Positions 26,722 to 35,100 are shown, numbered from the stretch's first letter. The stretch is 36,908 bases of DNA from an uncultured delta proteobacterium (GCA_903835685.1 CAILNX010000028.1:1-36908), one strand, 5' to 3'. A program made the numbers and translations. The notes: generated by a model from the sequence alone, not told the origin.

Positions 26722-27716
26722 TGGCCTATTTCCGACACCTCGAAGAACAGATGAAGCGGATGCTGGCCCTGGCCGTCAAGGGAGACCGCTGGCTCATCAC
26801 CATCAACGCCGACCCCGACTCCCTGGCCTCGGCCATGGCCCTGCGCCACATCCTGACCCGCCGGGGCTGCACCGTGGGCATCGGCCAGGTCAACGAGATC
26901 AAACGCCTGGATAACCTGGCCATGGTCCGCTACCTAAACATCCCCACCCACCGGCTCATCCCCAACCTGATCGCCCAATACGACCGCTTCGCCCTGGTGG
27001 ACTCCCAGCCCCACCACCACCCGGAATTCGAGAAGCTCCACTACGCAATCGTCATCGACCACCACCCCCTGGTCCCGGAAAAGCCGGTCAAGGCCGACTA
27101 CGTGGACATCAAACCCGAGTACGGGGCCACCTGCACCATCCTGACCGAATACCTGTACACCTTGAAGCTCCGGCCGCCCAAGCTCCTGGCCACCGGCCTG
27201 GTGTTTGGCATCAAGTCCGACACCCAGGGGTTCGAGCGCAAATTCGTGGATGCGGACATCAAGGCCTTCCAGTATTTGAACAAATACGCGGACTCGGCGC
27301 TGATCAAGCGCATCGCCCGTAGCGAGTACCACCTGGACTGGCTGCGCTATTTCTCCCGGGCCTTCTACACCCAGCGCCGCATCGGCCAGGCCATCTTCGC
27401 CTTCGTGGGCCGGGTGGAGAACCCGGACGTCCTGGTCATCATCGCGGACTTCTTCACCCGGGTGCACGGCATCCCCTGGAACGCCGTGGCCGGAATCTAT
27501 CTGGAGAAGCTGGTCATCATCTTTCGGGGTGACGGACGGCGCAAGAACATGGGCCAGTTTGCCTCCTGCCTCTTCGGGGACATCGGCTCGGCCGGAGGGC
27601 ACAAGGACGCGGCCCGGGCCGAGATCGAACTCAAGCACATCCTGGACCGGGACCCGGAAAAATACGCGGCCGACCGCCTGATCCGGGGCTGCGGGATCAA
27701 GGCCAAGAAGAGCTGA
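26721..27716 (+). CDS. DHH-family phosphoesterase
   Basis: A 331-residue DHH/DHHA1 phosphoesterase. Manganese-site motifs are present: NADPDSLASAMAL (about 30-42), ALVDSQP, VIDHHPL (DHH) and a C-terminal GDIGSAGGHKDAARAEIEL, the GGGH-type DHHA1 substrate loop. Relatives include NrnA oligoribonucleases/pAp phosphatases and cyclic-dinucleotide phosphodiesterases; substrate is not determined by sequence. Its ATG overlaps the cobU-like stop by one base, so all three genes from 25430 form one operon, though the link to corrinoid metabolism may be only transcriptional. Confidence 0.88.
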   Translation: MAYFRHLEEQMKRMLALAVKGDRWLITINADPDSLASAMALRHILTRRGCTVGIGQVNEIKRLDNLAMVRYLNIPTHRLIPNLIAQYDRFALVDSQPHHHPEFEKLHYAIVIDHHPLVPEKPVKADYVDIKPEYGATCTILTEYLYTLKLRPPKLLATGLVFGIKSDTQGFERKFVDADIKAFQYLNKYADSALIKRIARSEYHLDWLRYFSRAFYTQRRIGQAIFAFVGRVENPDVLVIIADFFTRVHGIPWNAVAGIYLEKLVIIFRGDGRRKNMGQFASCLFGDIGSAGGHKDAARAEIELKHILDRDPEKYAADRLIRGCGIKAKKS

Positions 27717-27793
27717 GAAAAAAACGACGCGGCCACTCTGGCCGTGGATCGACCCTCCTTGCATCCGAGCCCATGGGCAAACAGGGGAATCGT

Positions 27794-28438
27794 ATGGTGC
27801 GGATCGCCTTGCGCTGGAATCTGCTGGGCCTGTGCCTGTCACTGTCCCTGGGCCTCTCTCTGTGGGCGCCCTGCCCTGGCCTGGCCCTGGCGGCCGATGG
27901 GGAGCCCAGCGTCTGGGACCTGGCCACCCAGCACGATGCGGCCGGAAACGCCGTGCGGCGGTTCATCCCGCCGGAACTCTACTCCGGCGCGCCCTGGTCC
28001 GGGAGCCGGGAGATGGTGTTACGTCCCATGAACGTGACCAAGAAGCCCAGCACCCCCTCGGACCACCCGGCCATCACCATCTCCGGCCCGGTGCCCTGGG
28101 ACAAGGACCCGTCCGTGCCCGTGCTCATCCGCACCCGGGTCAGCAAGAGGGAGGGGGAGGTCCGCCAGGTGTTCACCATCAACGAGAGAGGGGACGGGCT
28201 GGGACGGCTCTCGGACCAGCGTTCAACCCGGGGGACCAGGGACATGGCCGAGTGCTTCAAATTCCCCCTGGGGGAGTGGCAGGAGGGCGAGACCCGGGTC
28301 TGCAAGGAATCGACCATCCGGATCATCAAGCTGGACTACACCCACGCCGGGGCGGCCCATTCCCTGAAATTCCGCTGGAACGACGAGGGCGCCTACGTGT
28401 TTTCCCCGGAACGGGGCATGGTGAGTGTAGAGCACTAG
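27794..28438 (+). CDS. Secreted protein of unknown function
   Basis: A 214-residue protein I do not recognise. Residues 1-33 are a Sec signal peptide (basic MVRIALRW, a Leu-rich core, likely cleavage after A-L-A before ADGEP). No lipobox and no further membrane segment follow. The mature part has many charged turns and beta-prone stretches (PVLIRTRVSKREGEVRQVF) and two Cys (CFKFPLGEWQEGETRVC) that could form a disulfide in the periplasm. ATG 27794 is chosen because AGGGGAA precedes it; ATG 27773 upstream lacks a site. It is 77 bases after the DHH gene and may be read from the same transcript. Confidence 0.75.
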   Translation: MVRIALRWNLLGLCLSLSLGLSLWAPCPGLALAADGEPSVWDLATQHDAAGNAVRRFIPPELYSGAPWSGSREMVLRPMNVTKKPSTPSDHPAITISGPVPWDKDPSVPVLIRTRVSKREGEVRQVFTINERGDGLGRLSDQRSTRGTRDMAECFKFPLGEWQEGETRVCKESTIRIIKLDYTHAGAAHSLKFRWNDEGAYVFSPERGMVSVEH

Positions 28439-28490
28439 AGCCGCAGGCAGGAGCCACCGGTCTTAGCCGAGACCACGGCTGCGCACAACC

Positions 28491-28541
28491 AGAAGAAAAT
28501 ATTATTTTTTCTTCTCTTCCTCGGGGGGCATATCCCCGAGG
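28491..28541. terminator. Paired hairpins between the secreted-protein gene and metG
   Basis: Two stems: AGAAGAAAA/TTTTCTTCT (28491-28515), AT-only, and CCTCGGGG/CCCCGAGG (28519-28541) with a seven-base loop. The GC stem starts six bases after the metG stop on the minus strand and is followed by an A/U-rich run, so it is the likely metG terminator. On the plus strand, GGTCT/AGACC (28459-28474) and the U-rich arm could stop the other transcript. Confidence 0.55.
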
Positions 28542-28546
28542 CAGGA

Positions 28547-30463
28547 TCAGGAAACCTTGCCTCCGGACAGGGTCGGACGGTGGGTGGTCAAAAGGGACAT
28601 GCCGTGCTCGTCCTTGACCACCAGGATCATGCCGTGGGACTTTTGCCCGCGCAGCTTGCGGGGCTTCAAATTGGCCACCACCACCACCTGCCGGCCCACC
28701 AGATCGTTGATCTGGAAGAAGTCGGCCAGACCGGCCACCACCCGGCGGGGTTCGGCCTCGCCCAGGTCCACGTCCACCAGATAGAGCTTGTCCGCGTCCG
28801 GGTGCTTGTCCACGGACACCACCGTGCCCACGCGCAGGTCCATCTTCTGGAAATCCTCGAACTCCACGGCCTCGGCCGCCTCGGGCTTGGCCGGGGCCGG
28901 GGTCTTGAGCTTCGAGGGCTCGATCTCGGGCAGCTCCACCCGGGGGAAGAGGTTGGAGGAGGCGGCCACCTCGCTGCCGGTGTGCAGAAGCCCCCAGGCG
29001 TCCAGTTCCCGGGCGATGTTCACCTGGGTGGGGTCGAACTCCATGCCCAGTTGGCGCAGCATGATCTCGGCCGTGCCGGGCATGACCGGCCAGAGGTGCA
29101 CGGCCAGCTTGCGCAGATGCTCCAGCACGGTGAACATGACCGAGCCCAGACGCTTCATGCGGTTGTTCTTGGCCAGGGTCCAGGGGGCCGTGGCGTCGAT
29201 GTACTTGTTCAGGCCCCGCACCAGTTCCCAGAGGGTCTCCAGGGCGCGGGAGAATTTCAGCTCGGCGAACAGGGCCTGGTACTGCTCCATGGAGGTGCGC
29301 CCAAGGGCCTTGATCTCGGCGTCGCCCGGGCCTTCCTCCTCCGGGCTGGGGATGAGCCCGCCGAAGAATTTGTGGGTCATGGCCAGGGAGCGGTTGAACA
29401 GGTTGCCCAGGTCATTGGCCAGGTCGGCGTTCAGGCGGCCGATGAGGGCGTCCTCGGAAAAGCTGGCGTCCTGGCCGTAGGACATCTCCCGCAGCAGGAA
29501 GTAACGGAAGGCGTCCAGCCCGTATTTCTGGGACATCTCCAGAGGCCCGATGACATTGCCCAGGGACTTGGACATCTTGGTGTCGCGCACCAGCCAGTAC
29601 CCGTGGACGTTCAGGGACTTGTAGGGCTCCAGCCCGGCGGCCTTGAGCATGGTCGGCCAGAACACGGCGTGGGGTTTTAGGATGTCCTTGGCCACCAGAT
29701 GGTTGACCACGGGCCAAAACTTGCGGAACTTCTCCCCTTTGAGCGAGCCCAGGGCCGAGACGTAGTTGAGCAGGGCGTCGAACCAGACATAGCAGACAAA
29801 TCCGGTGTCAAAGGGCAGCTCGATGCCCCAGTTCAGGCGGCTCTTGGGCCGGGAGATGCACAGGTCCTCCAGGGCCCCGGACTTGAGCAGGCTGACCACC
29901 TCGTTGCGGTAGCCCTCGGGCCGGATGAAGTCCGGGTGGGTCTCGATGTGGGAGAGCAGCCAGTCCTGGTACTTGGACATGCGGAAGAAATAGTTCTTTT
30001 CCGAGATGAACTCGGGCTTGGTCTGGTGCTGGGGGCAGAGCCCGTCGACCAGCTCCTTTTCAGTGTAGAAGCGCTCGCACCCGAAGCAGTAGTGCCCGCC
30101 GTACTCGCCGAAATAGATGTCCCCGGAGTCATAGACCTTTTGCAGGATGTCCTGGACGCATTTGACGTGCTTGGGGTCCGTGGTGCGGATGAAGGCGTCG
30201 TTTTTTATGTTCAGGGCGGGCCAGAGCTGGGAGTACAGCGCGCTCACGGTGTCCGCGTATTCCTTGGGCGACTGCCCGGCCTCTTCGGCGGCCTTGGAGA
30301 TCTTGTCCCCGTGCTCGTCGGTGCCGGTGAGAAAAAAGGTCTCGTCCCCGGACACCCGGTGGAAGCGGGCCAGGGCGTCGGCCACGATGGTGGTGTAGGC
30401 GTGCCCCAGGTGGGGTTTGGCGTTGACGTAATAAATGGGCGTGGTCACATAGAATCGGCTCAA
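28547..30463 (-). CDS. metG: Methionine-tRNA ligase with C-terminal tRNA-binding domain
   Basis: A 638-residue class I synthetase charging tRNA-Met and tRNA-fMet. The HIGH motif is HLGH in VNAKPHLGHAYTTIVADALA, KMSKS is exact (KMSKSLGNVIGPLEM), and one zinc knuckle is present (CFGC...CPQH). Residues about 535-638 are an EMAP/Trbp111-like domain (MDLRVGTVVSVDKHPDADKL, then LKPRKLRGQKSHGM). The start is TTG at 30463 with AGGAG seven bases upstream; the frame is open upstream but that part belongs to the PSP1 gene's antisense-free tail. It follows the PSP1 gene by 40 bases and shares its promoter. Confidence 0.96.
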   Translation of the reverse strand: MSRFYVTTPIYYVNAKPHLGHAYTTIVADALARFHRVSGDETFFLTGTDEHGDKISKAAEEAGQSPKEYADTVSALYSQLWPALNIKNDAFIRTTDPKHVKCVQDILQKVYDSGDIYFGEYGGHYCFGCERFYTEKELVDGLCPQHQTKPEFISEKNYFFRMSKYQDWLLSHIETHPDFIRPEGYRNEVVSLLKSGALEDLCISRPKSRLNWGIELPFDTGFVCYVWFDALLNYVSALGSLKGEKFRKFWPVVNHLVAKDILKPHAVFWPTMLKAAGLEPYKSLNVHGYWLVRDTKMSKSLGNVIGPLEMSQKYGLDAFRYFLLREMSYGQDASFSEDALIGRLNADLANDLGNLFNRSLAMTHKFFGGLIPSPEEEGPGDAEIKALGRTSMEQYQALFAELKFSRALETLWELVRGLNKYIDATAPWTLAKNNRMKRLGSVMFTVLEHLRKLAVHLWPVMPGTAEIMLRQLGMEFDPTQVNIARELDAWGLLHTGSEVAASSNLFPRVELPEIEPSKLKTPAPAKPEAAEAVEFEDFQKMDLRVGTVVSVDKHPDADKLYLVDVDLGEAEPRRVVAGLADFFQINDLVGRQVVVVANLKPRKLRGQKSHGMILVVKDEHGMSLLTTHRPTLSGGKVS

Positions 30464-30503
30464 GACGAAACTCCTGTGGGCAAGCGTAGGGGCAAAATTG
30501 GGA

Positions 30504-31811
30504 TCAGGACCCTTGTTCCGGTCCCGGACGGCGATGCCGCTTGCGCCGGGGGCGGCGGGTGGCCGAGGCCGGACGTCCGGCCCGGTCGGCGGCCTGTTCG
30601 GCAGGCCGTTCGCCTGACCGTGGGGCAGAGCCCTCGGCCCCGCCCTGGTCCGTGTTTTCAGGACGGCGAGGGGCTTCCGGACGGCGGCCGGAGGCGGCCT
30701 GCCCGCCCTGGGCCTGGCCTTCGGGACGATGGGATTGGCCTTCTGATCTTTGGGACTGGCCTTCGGGCCGGGGGGCCGGGCCGGGACGCCGGTCCCGACG
30801 GGGACGGTCCCGACGGCCGTCGGAACGCCGCGCCGCGCCAGCCGGGGCCTCCGGGGCGGACGACAGGGACGGGGGGGACGGGGAGGCATGGGGGGCCGAA
30901 AGGAACACGCGGGCCTGGGGGGCCTCCTCGGATTCCGGGGCAAAGCCCTCGGCCTCCTCCCCTGCTCCGGCCGATCCGGCCGATCCGGCCAATCCAGCCT
31001 CAGCCTGGCGGCCGGTGATGTCCTCCCATTCGGACAGGCTCACTTCCTTTTCTCCTCCGTCCTCCAGAATGAACTGCACGGTCTGGCGGAAGAAATTCAG
31101 GCGGATGACCTTGGCCCGGCCCAGGGTGGTGGTGAACTTTTTCCCGATGCGCGGGCAACGGGCGTGGAACTCCTCGTAGTTGTGCTGCTCGAAGCTCAGG
31201 CAGCACAAAAGCCGCCCGCAGATGCCGGAAATCTTGGTGGGGTTCAGGAACAGGTTCTGCTCCTTGGCCATCTTGATGGTCACCGGGTGGAACTTGCGCA
31301 GGAACCGGCGGCAGCAGCAGGTCTGGCCGCAATTGCCCAAGGCCCCGATCATCTGGGTCTCGTGGCGCACCCCGATCTGGCGCAGCTCGATGCGGGTGCG
31401 GTACTGGCGCACCAGGTCCTTGACCAGATCCCGAAAATCGATGCGGCCAGGCGCGGTGAAATAGAAGACCATCTTGCTGCGGTCGAAAAAGACCTCCACG
31501 TCCACGAGCTTCATGTCCAGTTCGCGTTCGCGGATGCAGGCGCGGCTGTAGTCCCGGGCCTGGCGGCCCAGCTCCAGGTTCTCCCGGCGCTGCTCCAGGT
31601 CCTCGTCATTGGCCAGGCGGTAGATGGGCTTCACCTCGTCGGGATGCACCTGGGGCGGGATCGTGTCGCGCACGTCCACCACCTCGCCCATGCCCAGGCC
31701 CTGGTCGGTCTTGACCAGGACGAAACGCCCCTGCTCCACCACGAAAGGCCCGGCGTCGAAATAATAGGGCTGCCCGTGATCGGCGAATTTTATTCCAAGA
31801 ATGTGGCCCAT
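30504..31811 (-). CDS. PSP1 C-terminal domain protein (RicT/YaaT-like) with basic tail
   Basis: A 435-residue protein. Residues about 60-215 are the PSP1 domain. The Cys-rich core GNCGQTCCCRRFL and GICGRLLCCLSFEQ matches RicT/YaaT of Bacillus, part of the Fe-S-bearing RicAFT complex that affects RNA maturation and Spo0A signalling; RicA and RicF partners are not in the window. From about 285 on the protein is a disordered Ala/Pro/Gly/Arg tail ending in a basic RRPRRKRHRRPGPEQ, which could bind RNA. The start at 31811 has GGGAGG three bases away. It heads an operon with metG. Confidence 0.88.
   Translation of the reverse strand: MGHILGIKFADHGQPYYFDAGPFVVEQGRFVLVKTDQGLGMGEVVDVRDTIPPQVHPDEVKPIYRLANDEDLEQRRENLELGRQARDYSRACIRERELDMKLVDVEVFFDRSKMVFYFTAPGRIDFRDLVKDLVRQYRTRIELRQIGVRHETQMIGALGNCGQTCCCRRFLRKFHPVTIKMAKEQNLFLNPTKISGICGRLLCCLSFEQHNYEEFHARCPRIGKKFTTTLGRAKVIRLNFFRQTVQFILEDGGEKEVSLSEWEDITGRQAEAGLAGSAGSAGAGEEAEGFAPESEEAPQARVFLSAPHASPSPPSLSSAPEAPAGAARRSDGRRDRPRRDRRPGPAPRPEGQSQRSEGQSHRPEGQAQGGQAASGRRPEAPRRPENTDQGGAEGSAPRSGERPAEQAADRAGRPASATRRPRRKRHRRPGPEQGS
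30708..30770. repeat. Three 21-bp repeats coding for heptads in the PSP1 protein tail
   Basis: Degenerate units encode RPEGQSQ, RSEGQSH and RPEGQAQ in tandem. They lie in the disordered tail and are likely free to expand or contract in frame. Confidence 0.65.
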
Positions 31812-31863
31812 GGCCCTCCCCTGCGCGGCCGTCCGACAAGCGGGCGCTGCCGCGCAAACCGGT

Positions 31864-31892
31864 CGTATACTCCAAAGCGGGCCGAACTTCAA
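31864..31892 (-). promoter_or_regulatory. Promoter of the PSP1-metG operon
   Basis: Minus strand: TTGAAG (31892-31887), 17-base spacer, TATACG (31869-31864), each 4 of 6 to consensus. The transcript would start about 45 bases before the PSP1 ATG. Confidence 0.55.
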
Positions 31893-31951
31893 ACCCCTAT
31901 CGCCAGGGAAAAGCGCACCATCGCATCCGAGTTGTGAACCCGCCCTGCCCT

Positions 31952-31966
31952 TGGCACATTCCTTGA
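31952..31966 (+). promoter_or_regulatory. Sigma-54-like promoter
   Basis: TGGCACATTCCTTGA matches the -24/-12 consensus TGGCACG-N4-TTGC with exact TGGCAC and exact spacing; the -12 dinucleotide is GA instead of GC. It would give a leader of about 115 bases for the secreted protein gene at 32093. No enhancer-binding site was recognised. Confidence 0.45.
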
Positions 31967-32092
31967 AGGAAACCAGGGGGGAAAACCTTTCCGGACCCGG
32001 CCCGGGGCTTAAGCCTTGGGGGCATACGTCCGAAAAGAGAACGAGGGTGTACCGCTGGTGCGCCCGGACACAGGCGTCGAGGGAACAGGGAC

Positions 32093-33349
32093 ATGAAGCG
32101 ACTTGCGGCCGTGCTCCTCCTGGCCTTCCTGATCTCAGGGGCCTTGGGGGCAAAACCAGGACAGTGCGTGGACTACACGCCGCCCTTCCTCACGCCCATG
32201 TACGCCTCCCCTGGAAACGTTCTTTCCCCGGACACCAACCGCTACTGCCCGGTGAGCCCGGCCAGCCCCTTGAGCCGGACCCTGGTCCCGCCCGAGGCCC
32301 TGGCCCTGGGGCGCATCTTCAACCATTTCGCCTGGCCCACCCAGGGTGTGGGCGCCATTCCAGGATACACCAAGGCCGGGATCACCGTGGGCCAGACCAG
32401 CCTGGCCCAGCTCCTGGACGGGCAACGGCCCTACCCCTATCCCCTGCCCGCCACGGCCAAGGCCGACCAGCCCGGGGCCTTAGGCGCGGCCCGGCTGTTC
32501 GCGGACTTAAGCGCGGCCCTGGGCGCGACCTTTGGCGACAAAGGCTCCCTGGTCAACGCCACCTTGAGCCCAGGCCTGCTCGCGGACCATTTCCGCTATT
32601 CCCGCAACGCCAGCCTGGTCCTGGGCCGGGACGCCTCGGCCGGGGCCTGCGGGGCCTTCATGGCCGTCCTGGAGAACGAGGCCGAACACGGCCGACCGGC
32701 GCTTTTGCGCCTGGGCGACCCGGCCCTGGGCCAGGTCCCCCTGACCGGGGTGGTGGCCGGGGTGGTTGACGGGTACGACCGGCGCGACCCGGCCCGGCAC
32801 CTGGTGCACGTGGTCTTCGGCAATGGCACGGGCCAGGGCCAATGGCTGGCCTTAAACGCCAGCACGAACCCCGTTCCCGGCCTGCCCGCAGGCTGCTCGG
32901 CAGCCAGCGCCATCATCGGCATCCGCCCGGTGCAGGCCGACCTCACCCTGCTCAGCCCGGTGAATGCCAGTCGGATTGGCGGAGGGATGGGCGCAGGGGC
33001 GGGCATGCCCCAGACCACCCGGGCCAACGGCCCCTTCCGCTTCACGGCAGCCGAGGGCCCGGACCCGGCCACGCCCTTCTCCTACTACCAGGTCCAACTG
33101 AACGGCCCGGGCGGCTGGTCTCCGGATATCTTCTGGCCCGCCACCTCCTGCCAGAAGGGCGCGGGCATCTGCGAGGTCTATTTCAAGGCCTCGGGCCGCC
33201 AGACCACCGGGGTGCACCAGTGGCGGGCGCGCGGCATCGCCTGGACCCCGAGCACGCCCCTGATTCCCGGACCCTGGACCGCCTGGCGGGCCTTCAACGC
33301 CACCCCGCCCGAACTGGTCAAGCCCCTGCTTCCGGGAACGGTCAAATAG
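32093..33349 (+). CDS. Secreted C10-peptidase-like protein lacking catalytic residues
   Basis: A 418-residue protein with a clear signal peptide (MKRLAAVLLLAFLISGALG, then AKPGQC). From about residue 65 the order of motifs follows the C10 (streptopain) fold: ALALGRIFNHFAWPTQGVGA (helix that in C10 starts with the nucleophile Cys), a distinctive LFADLSAALGATFGDKGS, FRYSRNASLVL, ENEAEHGRPALLRLG, GVVDGYDRRDP and HVVFGNGTGQGQWLAL. The nucleophile position reads Pro and the catalytic His position reads Val, so it should not cleave peptides. The C-terminal 130 residues are beta-rich and of unknown role. Assignment is by eye. Confidence 0.7.
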   Translation: MKRLAAVLLLAFLISGALGAKPGQCVDYTPPFLTPMYASPGNVLSPDTNRYCPVSPASPLSRTLVPPEALALGRIFNHFAWPTQGVGAIPGYTKAGITVGQTSLAQLLDGQRPYPYPLPATAKADQPGALGAARLFADLSAALGATFGDKGSLVNATLSPGLLADHFRYSRNASLVLGRDASAGACGAFMAVLENEAEHGRPALLRLGDPALGQVPLTGVVAGVVDGYDRRDPARHLVHVVFGNGTGQGQWLALNASTNPVPGLPAGCSAASAIIGIRPVQADLTLLSPVNASRIGGGMGAGAGMPQTTRANGPFRFTAAEGPDPATPFSYYQVQLNGPGGWSPDIFWPATSCQKGAGICEVYFKASGRQTTGVHQWRARGIAWTPSTPLIPGPWTAWRAFNATPPELVKPLLPGTVK

Positions 33350-33354
33350 GACAA

Positions 33355-33373
33355 CGGGCCTTTCCAAAGCCCG
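33355..33373 (+). terminator. Weak hairpin after the C10-like gene
   Basis: CGGGC (33355-33359) and GCCCG (33369-33373) with inner TTT/AAA pairs form a stem six bases after the stop. No U-tract follows directly, so termination is uncertain. Confidence 0.35.
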
Positions 33374-33462
33374 GCTCGCTCCTGCCCCGCCTTTTTCTGC
33401 CTCGGCCCGTGCGCACAGCCCCTCCCTGACCGTCTTTTCTTCCTTTTTCACCGATTTATCCA

Positions 33463-33492
33463 TTGACGAAGGTTTTTCTCCGTGGTTAGGCT
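33463..33492 (+). promoter_or_regulatory. Candidate promoter of the anion transporter gene
   Basis: TTGACG (33463-33468, 5 of 6) with TAGGCT (33487-33492, 3 of 6) at an 18-base spacing; the -10 is weak. The leader to the ATG would be about 80 bases. The rest of the 231-bp gap shows nothing else recognisable. Confidence 0.4.
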
Positions 33493-33580
33493 GGCTTTGC
33501 TGTATTTTCTCGGATTGTTGGGGCCAAAGCAGGCCCGGTTCGGCCAGAAACAGCCCTCAAGCCCGATAAGGAGCGATTCC

Positions 33581-35020
33581 ATGAAATCCTTCTCCGTCAA
33601 AGCGGCCCTGCCCCTGATCCTCGGTCTGCTCATCTGGATGCTGCCGGTTCCCGAGGGGCTCACGGCCAACGCCTGGACCTATTTCGCCCTGTTCATCGGC
33701 GTGGTCACGGCCCTCATCCTGGAGCCCATCCCGGCAGCGGCCTCGGGCTTCATCGGCGTGACCCTGGCCGCAGCCCTGCTCCTGGTTCCCACAGCGGCAG
33801 CACCCGCCCCGATCAAATCCGGCGACGTGATCAAATGGGCGCTGTCGGGATTTTCCAACGGCACGGTCTGGCTCATCTTCATCGCCTTCATGTTCGCCAT
33901 GGGCTACGACAAGACCGGGCTGGGACGGCGCATCGCCCTGGGCCTGGTCAAGCGCATGGGCAAGAAGACCCTGGGCCTGGGCTACGCCGTGGCCTTCGCC
34001 GACCTGGCCCTGGCCCCGTTCATGCCCTCGAACACGGCCCGCAGCGGGGGCACCATCTTCCCGGTCATCAAGAACATCCCGGCGCTCTACGACTCAGGCC
34101 CGGACAAGGAGCCGCGCAAGATCGGGGCCTATCTCATGTGGACGGCCCTGGCCACCACCTGCGTGACCAGCTCCATGTTCATCACCGCCCTGGCCCCCAA
34201 CCTCCTGGCCCTGCAACTGGCCGAGAAGACGGCCAAAGTGACCTTCACCTGGATGGAATGGTGCATCGGGTTCCTGCCCGTGGGCCTCATCCTGTTCCTC
34301 ATCGTCCCCTACCTGACCTATCTCATCTACCCCCCGACCATGAAGGAAAGCGCCGGGGCCGCCAAATGGGCGGGCGAGGAACTGGAGAAGATGGGGCCGG
34401 TCTCGTCCAAGGAATGGACCATGCTGGCCACGGCCCTGGGCGCGCTGACCCTGTGGATCGGGTTCACCGAGCAGTTCGACGCCACCACCGTGGCCATGAT
34501 GGCCCTGGCGGCCATGCTGCTCACCAAGGTCATCACCTGGGACGATCTTTTGGCCAACAAGCAGGCCTGGAACGTCCTGGTCTGGTTCGGAACCCTGGTG
34601 GCCTTGGCCGACGGGCTGAACAAGGTGGGCTTTCTCAAGTGGTTCGCCGCCAAGGCGGCCGCAGCCATGGCCGGGTTCACCCCCCTGGCCCTGGTCATCG
34701 GCCTGGTGGTGGTCTTCTTCCTCTGCCACTACATGTTCGCCAGCCTGACCGCCCACGCCACGGCCCTGCTCCCGGTCTTCCTGGCCTCGGCCATGAATGT
34801 GCCCGGGGTGCCCATGAAGACCCTGGCCTTTCTGCTCTGCGCCAGCCTGGGCCTCATGGGCATCATCACCCCCTTCGCCACCGGCCCGTCGCCCATCTAC
34901 TTCGGGAGCGGGTTCATAAAGCCCAAGGACTTCTGGATCCTGGGCTTCGTCTTCGGCCTGGTCTTTCTGGGGGTGTTCCTGGGCGTGGGAGTGCCCTGGT
35001 TCAGAATGATGAACCCCTAA
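33581..35020 (+). CDS. DASS/SLC13-family anion transporter
   Basis: A 479-residue inner-membrane protein with about 12 hydrophobic segments. The paired substrate/sodium-site motifs are visible: PSNTARSGGTIFPV in the first half (SNT motif) and SLTAHATALLPVFL with TPFATGPSPIYFGSGF in the second. The family carries dicarboxylates, citrate, sulfate or related anions, by sodium symport or exchange; resemblance to the CitT/SodiT-like anion permease branch favours a di- or tricarboxylate. The ATG at 33581 is chosen for AAGGAG eight bases upstream. The gene stands alone, with its own promoter and a strong shared terminator. Confidence 0.92.
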   Translation: MKSFSVKAALPLILGLLIWMLPVPEGLTANAWTYFALFIGVVTALILEPIPAAASGFIGVTLAAALLLVPTAAAPAPIKSGDVIKWALSGFSNGTVWLIFIAFMFAMGYDKTGLGRRIALGLVKRMGKKTLGLGYAVAFADLALAPFMPSNTARSGGTIFPVIKNIPALYDSGPDKEPRKIGAYLMWTALATTCVTSSMFITALAPNLLALQLAEKTAKVTFTWMEWCIGFLPVGLILFLIVPYLTYLIYPPTMKESAGAAKWAGEELEKMGPVSSKEWTMLATALGALTLWIGFTEQFDATTVAMMALAAMLLTKVITWDDLLANKQAWNVLVWFGTLVALADGLNKVGFLKWFAAKAAAAMAGFTPLALVIGLVVVFFLCHYMFASLTAHATALLPVFLASAMNVPGVPMKTLAFLLCASLGLMGIITPFATGPSPIYFGSGFIKPKDFWILGFVFGLVFLGVFLGVGVPWFRMMNP

Positions 35021-35042
35021 CCTCCCTCCCATCCAAACGCAA

Positions 35043-35077
35043 AAAAGGCCCGGCAGGACGAACCTGCCGGGCCTTTT
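35043..35077. terminator. Bidirectional Rho-independent terminator
   Basis: A perfect 11-bp stem GGCCCGGCAGG (35047-35057) and CCTGCCGGGCC (35063-35073), loop ACGAA, extended by four A-T pairs. U-runs are four long rightward and six long leftward. It lies between the converging transporter and pyrophosphatase genes. Confidence 0.92.
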
Positions 35078-35100
35078 GCATTCAATCAGTCCGAAAGGGC

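Noticed and set aside
27730-27744. CGGCCA/TGGCCG hairpin followed on the minus strand by a run of eight T
   Set aside because: It resembles a leftward terminator, but there is no minus-strand gene to its right that would need one, and the T-run is five bases away from the stem.
29699-31018. A 439-codon plus-strand frame across metG and the PSP1 gene
   Set aside because: Antisense to both genes; the C-terminal half simply mirrors the low-complexity tail of the PSP1 protein.
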